Source: Lasioglossum baleicum (lineage: Eukaryota > Arthropoda > Insecta > Hymenoptera > Halictidae). From it: a DNA stretch of 64,000 nucleotides. The DNA lies in contig NC_134929.1 of NCBI RefSeq assembly GCF_051020765.1, positions 4,986,786-5,050,785 of the forward strand. Direction: 5' to 3'. The position numbers and the translations under genes were made by a program. Shown here one piece after another: positions 58,301 to 64,000 of the stretch. Numbering within the stretch: the first letter of the stretch is position 1; each line of letters starts with the position of its first letter. The notes under the pieces were generated by a model, which did no database searches, was not told where the DNA came from, and saw only the letters and a list, made by a program, of their open reading frames with translations.

Positions 58301-61300
58301 CTGAATATAGTGTATAAAGTTTCATTTGCCCGTTTTAGTTGTACAACGTTTTTAATAAATAGTAACCGGGATTTTCAGGCGCTCCGAACGCGTTCGCTTG
58401 CAGCTGCTTGACAAACTTTGAGAACGGTTTTACAAAAATGGCAGCAATCGGCATAAATGGAACCTTTTGCATATGAAATTATAGACATTTCTGAATTTAG
58501 TGTATAAAGTTTCATTTGCCCGTTTCTGCCCGTTTTAGATGTACAACGTTTTTAATAAATAGTAACCGGGATTTTCAGGCGCTCCGAACGCGTCCGCTTG
58601 CAGCTGCTTGACAAACTTTGAGAACGGTTTTACAAAAACGGCACAAATCGGCATAAATGGGCCCTTTTGCATATGAAATTATAGACATTTCTGAATATAG
58701 TGTATAAAGTTTCATTTGCCCGTTTTAGTTGTACAACGTTTTTAATAAATAGTAACCGGGATTTTCAGGCGCTCCGAACGCGTTCGCTTGCAGCTACTTG
58801 ACAAACTTTGAGAACGGTTTTACAAAAACGGCAGCTATCGGCATAAATGGGACCTTTTGCGTATAAACTTGTAGACATTTCTGAATATAGTGTATAAAGT
58901 TTCATTTGCCCGTTTCTGCCCGTTTTAGTTGTACAACGTTTTTAATAAATAGTAACCGGGATTTTCAGGCGCTCCGAACGCGTTCGCTTGCAGCTGCTTG
59001 ACAAACTTTGAGAACGGTTTTACAAAAACGGCACAAATCTGCATAAATGGGACCTTTTGCATATGAAATTATAGACATTTCTGAATATAGTGTATAAAGT
59101 TTCATTTGCCCGTTTTAGTTGTACAACGTTTTTAATAAATAGTAACCGGGATTTTCAGGCGCTCCGAACGCGTTCGCTTGCAGCTGCTTGACAAACTTTG
59201 AGAACGGTTTTACAAAAACGGCAGCTATCGGCATAAATGGGACCTTTTGCGTATAAACTTGTAGACATTTCTGAATATAGTGTATAAAGTTTCATTTGCC
59301 CGTTTCTGCCCGTTTTAGTTGTACAACGTTTTTAATAAATAGTAACCGGGATTTTCAGGCGCTCCGAACGCGTTCGCTTGCAGCTACTTCACAAACTTTG
59401 AGAACGTTTTTACAAAAACGGCACAAATCGGCATAAATGGGACCTTTTGCGTATAAACTTGTAGACATTTCTGAATATAGTGTATAAAGTTTCATTTGCC
59501 CGTTTCTGCCCGTTTTAGTTGTACAACGTTTTTAATAAATAGTAACCGGGATTTTCAGGCGCTCCGAACGCGTTCGCTTGCAGCTACTTGACAAACTTTG
59601 AGAACGGTTTTACAAAAACGGCAGCTATCGGCATAAATGGGACCTTTTGCGTATAAACTTGTAGACATTTCTGAATATAGTGTATAAAGTTTCATTTGCC
59701 CGTTTCTGCCCGTTTTAGTTGTACAACGTTTTTAATAAATAGTAACCGGGATTTTCAGGCGCTCCGAACGCGTTCGCTTGCAGCTGCTTGACAAACTTTG
59801 AGAACGGTTTTACAAAAACGGCAGCAATCGGCATAAATGGAACCTTTTGCATATGAAATTATAGACATTTCTGAATATAGTGTGTAAAGTTTCATTTGCC
59901 CGTTTCTGCCCGTTTTAGTTGTACAACGTTTTTAATAAATAGTAACCGGGATTTTCAGGCGCTCCGAACGCGTTCGCTTGCAGCTGCTTGACAAACTTTG
60001 AGAACGGTTTTACAAAAACGGCACAAATCGGCATAAATGGGCCCTTTTGCATATGAAATTATAGACATTTCTGAATATAGTGTATAAAGTTTCATTTGCC
60101 CGTTTTAGTTGTACAACGTTTTTAATAAATAGTAACCGGGATTTTCAGGCGCTCCGAACGCGTTCGCTTGCAGCTGCTTGACAAACTTTGAGAACGGTTT
60201 TACAAAAACGGCAGCAATCGGCATAAATGGAACCTTTTGCATATGAAATTATAAACATTTGTGAATATAGTGTATAAAGTTTCATTTGCCCGTTTCTGCC
60301 CGTTTTAGTTGTACAACGTTTTTAATAAATAGTAACCGGGATTTTCAGGCGCTCCGAACGCGTTCGCTTGCAGCTGCTTGACAAACTTTGAGAACGGTTT
60401 TACAAAAACGGCAGCAATCGGCATAAATGGAACCTTTTGCATATGAAATTATAAACATTTGTGAATATAGTGTATAAAGTTTCATTTGCCCGTTTCTGCC
60501 CGTTTTAGTTGTACAACGTTTTTAATAAATAGTAACCGGGATTTTCAGGCGCTCCGAACGCGTTCGCTTGCAGCTGCTTGACAAACTTTGAGAACGGTTT
60601 TACAAAAACGGCACAAATCGGCATAAATGGGACCTTTTGCATATGAAATTATAGACATTTCTGAATATAGTGTATAAAGTTTCATTTGCCCGTTTTAGTT
60701 GTACAACGTTTTTAATAAATAGTAACCGGGATTTTCAGGCGCTCCGAACGCGTTCGCTTGCAGCTGCTTGACAAACTTTGAGAACGGTTTTACAAAAACG
60801 GCAGCAATCGGCATAAATGGAACCTTTTGCATATGAAATTATAGACATTTCTGAATATAGTGTATAAAGTTTCATTTGCCCGTTTCTGCCCGTTTTAGTT
60901 GTACAACGTTTTTAATAAATAGTAACCGGGATTTTCAGGCGCTCCGAACGCGTTCGCTTGCAGCTGCTTGACAAACTTTGAGAACGGTTTTACAAAAACG
61001 GCAGCAATCGGCATAAATGGAACCTTTTGCATATGAAATTATAAACATTTGTGAATATAGTGTATAAAGTTTCATTTGCCCGTTTCTGCCCGTTTTAGTT
61101 GTACAACGTTTTTAATAAATAGTAACCGGGATTTTCAGGCGCTCCGAACGCGTTCGCTTGCAGCTGCTTGACAAACTTTGAGAACGGTTTTACAAAAACG
61201 GCACAAATCGGCATAAATGGGCCCTTTTGCATATGAAATTATAGACATTTCTGAATATAGTGTATAAAGTTTCATTTGCCCGTTTCTGCCCGTTTTAGTT

Positions 61301-64000
61301 GTACAACGTTTTTAATAAATAGTAACCGGGATTTTCAGGCGCTCCGAACGCGTTCGCTTGCAGCTGCTTGACAAACTTTGAGAACGGTTTTACAAAAACG
61401 GCACAAATCGGCATAAATGGGCCCTTTTGCATATGAAATTATAGACATTTCTGAATATAGTGTATAAAGTTTCATTTGCCCGTTTTAGTTGTACAACGTT
61501 TTTAATAAATAGTAACCGGGATTTTCAGGCGCTCCGAACGCGTTCGCTTGCAGCTGCTTGACAAACTTTGAGAACGGTTTTACAAAAACGGCAGCAATCG
61601 GCATAAATGAAACCTATTGCATATGAAATTATAGACATTTCTGAATATACTGTATAAAGTTTCATTTGCCCGTTTCTGCCCGTTTTAGTTGTACAACGTT
61701 TTTAATAAATAGTAACCGGGATTTTCAGGCGCTCCGAACGCGTTCGCTTGCAGCTGCTTGACAAACTTTGAGAACGGTTTTACAAAAACGGCAGCAATCG
61801 GGATAAATGGAACCTTTTGCATATGAAATTATAGACATTTCTGAATATAGTGTATAAAGTTTCATTTGCCCGTTTCTGCCCGTTTTAGTTGTACAACGTT
61901 TTTAATAAATAGTAACCGGGATTTTCAGGCGCTCCGAACGCGTTCGCTTGCAGCTGCTTGACAAACTTTGAGAACGGGTTTACAAAAACGGCAGCAATCG
62001 GCATAAATGGAACCTATTGCATATGAAATTATAGACATTTCTGAATATACTGTATAAAGTTTCATTTGCCCGTTTCTGCCCGTTTTAGTTGTACAACGTT
62101 TTTAATAAATAGTAACCGGGATTTTCAGGCGCTCCGAACGCGTTCGCTTGCAGCTGCTTGACAAACTTTGAGAACGGTTTTACAAAAACGGCACAAATCG
62201 GCATAAATGGGACCTTTTGCATATGAAATTATAAACATTTGTGAATATAGTGTATAAAGTTTCATTTGCCCGTTTCTGCCCGTTTTAGTTGTACAACGTT
62301 TTTAATAAATAGTAACCGGGATTTTCAGGCGCTCCGAACGCGTTCGCTTGCAGCTGCTTGACAAACTTTGAGAACGGTTTTACAAAAACGGCAGCAATCG
62401 GCATAAATGGAACCTTTTGCATATGAAATTATAAACATTTGTGAATATACTGTATAAAGTTTCATTTGCCCGTTTCTGCCCGTTTTAGTTGTACAACGTT
62501 TTTAATAAATAGTAACCGGGATTTTCAGGCGCTCCGAACGCGTTCGCTTGCAGCTGCTTGACAAACTTTGAGAACGGTTTTACAAAAACGGCAGCAATCG
62601 GCATAAATGGAACCTTTTGCATATGAAATTATAGACATTTCTGAATATAGTGTATAAAGTTTCATTTGCCCGTTTCTGCCCGTTTTAGTTGTACAACGTT
62701 TTTAATAAATAGTAACCGGGATTTTCAGGCGCTCCGAACGCGTTCGCTTGCAGCTGCTTGACAAACTTTGAGAACGGTTTTACAAAAACGGCAGCAATCG
62801 GCATAAATGGAACCTTTTGCATATGAAATTATAAACATTTGTGAATATAGTGTATAAAGTTTCATTTGCCCGTTTCTGCCCGTTTTAGTTGTACAACGTT
62901 TTTAATAAATAGTAACCGGGATTTTCAGGCGCTCCGAACGCGTTCGCTTGCAGCTGCTTGACAAACTTTGAGAACGGTTTTACAAAAACGGCAGCAATCG
63001 GCATAAATGGAACCTTTTGCATATGAAATTATAGACATTTCTGAATATAGTGTATAAAGTTTCATTTGCCCGTTTCTGCCCGTTTTAGTTGTACAACGTT
63101 TTTAATAAATAGTAACCGGGATTTTCAGGCGCTCCGAACGCGTTCGCTTGCAGCTGCTTGACAAACTTTGAGAACGGTTTTACAAAAACGGCACAAATCG
63201 GCATAAATGGGACCTTTTGCATATGAAATTATAGACATTTCTGAATATAGTGTATAAAGTTTCATTTGCCCGTTTTAGTTGTACAACGTTTTTAATAAAT
63301 AGTAACCGGGATTTTCAGGCGCTCCGAACGCGTTCGCTTGCAGCTGCTTGACAAACTTTGAGAACGGTTTTACAAAAACGGCAGCAATCGGCATAAATGG
63401 AACCTTTTGCATATGAAATTATAAACATTTGTGAATATACTGTATAAAGTTTCATTTGCCCGTTTCTGCCCGTTTTAGTTGTACAACGTTTTTAATAAAT
63501 AGTAACCGGGATTTTCAGGCGCTCCGAACGCGTTCGCTTGCAGCTGCTTGACAAACTTTGAGGACGGTTTTACAAAAACGGCAGCAATCGGCATAAATGG
63601 AACCTTTTGCATATGAAATTATAGACATTTCTGAATATAGTGTATAAAGTTTCATTTGCCCGTTTCTGCCCGTTTTAGTTGTACAACGTTTTTAATAAAT
63701 AGTAACCGGGATTTTCAGGCGCTCCGAACGCGTTCGCTTGCAGCTGCTTGACAAACTTTGAGAACGGTTTTACAAAAACGGCAGCAATCGGCATAAATGG
63801 AACCTTTTGCATATGAAATTATAAACATTTGTGAATATACTGTATAAAGTTTCATTTGCCCGTTTCTGCCCGTTTTAGTTGTACAACGTTTTTAATAAAT
63901 AGTAACCGGGATTTTCAGGCGCTCCGAACGCGTTCGCTTGCAGCTGCTTGACAAACTTTGAGAACGGTTTTACAAAAACGGCAGCAATCGGCATAAATGG

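Larger units (their letters stand above)
47461..64000. repeat. Satellite array, 200/190-bp monomers with higher-order structure
   Basis: Monomers begin at GTTTTTAATAAATAGTAACC and repeat every 200 bp, or 190 (rarely 189) bp when one of two adjacent CCCGTTTCTG-like 10-mers is missing. There are about 66 monomers up to the window edge, so the array is longer than seen here. The consensus contains the 12-bp palindrome CGAACGCGTTCG and the 8-bp palindrome GCAGCTGC. Sequence variants recur in order: a five-monomer, 980-bp block repeats from 53260, and a segment of 12 monomers (about 54240-56588) repeats 2349 bp later. A copia element interrupts one monomer at 48971-52374. Short frames in the array are not genes. 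Position and organisation suit pericentromeric or centromeric heterochromatin; this is inference. Confidence 0.97.

Noticed and set aside
47461..64000. CRISPR or tandem gene family
   Set aside because: Units of 190-200 bp are joined without spacers and carry no conserved open frame; it is satellite DNA.

Overview
This window is eukaryotic and looks like insect heterochromatin. It is AT-rich, has no bacterial-style gene organisation, and is built almost entirely of nested transposable elements, giant inverted repeats, minisatellites and a long satellite array. The only trace of a host gene is a decayed fragment of the cell-cycle regulator LIN54/Mip120, with insect-sized introns of 62 and 70 bp. 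The gypsy gag type, the short introns and the mix of Transib, Tigger, hAT, copia and gypsy elements fit an arthropod, most likely an insect, possibly a hymenopteran. The order is inference.

Layout. 1-618 is the 3' part of an LTR. 619-2799 is a nest of non-autonomous Transib elements with CGNCG target duplications and RSS-like ends. 2967-8687 is a Tigger/pogo transposon with an open transposase gene (6321-7901) and a 2-kb hairpin element in its 5' part. 9004-9780 is a gypsy-type gag remnant. About 9790-16390 is a 6.6-kb imperfect palindrome. Its left arm is split by a solo LTR (10225-12687, TSD CCAT), itself split by a Transib element (11111-12654). Its right arm is split by a hAT MITE (15560-15954, TSD ATGGCAAC). 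The leader region of the solo LTR carries an array of about nine hairpins, six with the same loop, CAGCAT; this is the most unusual signal I found.

17795-21635 is another inverted repeat enclosing a minisatellite-rich TIR element and a hairpin MITE. 23125-23955 is the LIN54 pseudogene. 24007-29710 and 29728-34095 are two large foldback elements with hAT-like ends (CAGTGATGCCAGA), the second with a perfect 8-bp TSD. The first contains a retroposon whose tail has grown into 448 uninterrupted ATG/ATC triplets. 34104-40197 is a patchwork of MITEs and relics. A third copy of the foldback starts at 40198. It is interrupted by an apparently intact gypsy retrotransposon (41367-46405, TSD TAGT, 1421-codon gag-pol with an N-terminal SAP domain) and runs directly into the satellite.

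47461-64000 is a satellite array of 200/190-bp monomers, about 66 copies with higher-order structure, interrupted once by a young, internally deleted copia element (48971-52374, TSD CCTTT) with nearly identical LTRs.

The genes here do not form a host pathway. Each is the machinery, or the remains of the machinery, of a separate mobile element. The useful information is the order of insertion, which can be read from target duplications and from paired copies of the same sequence.
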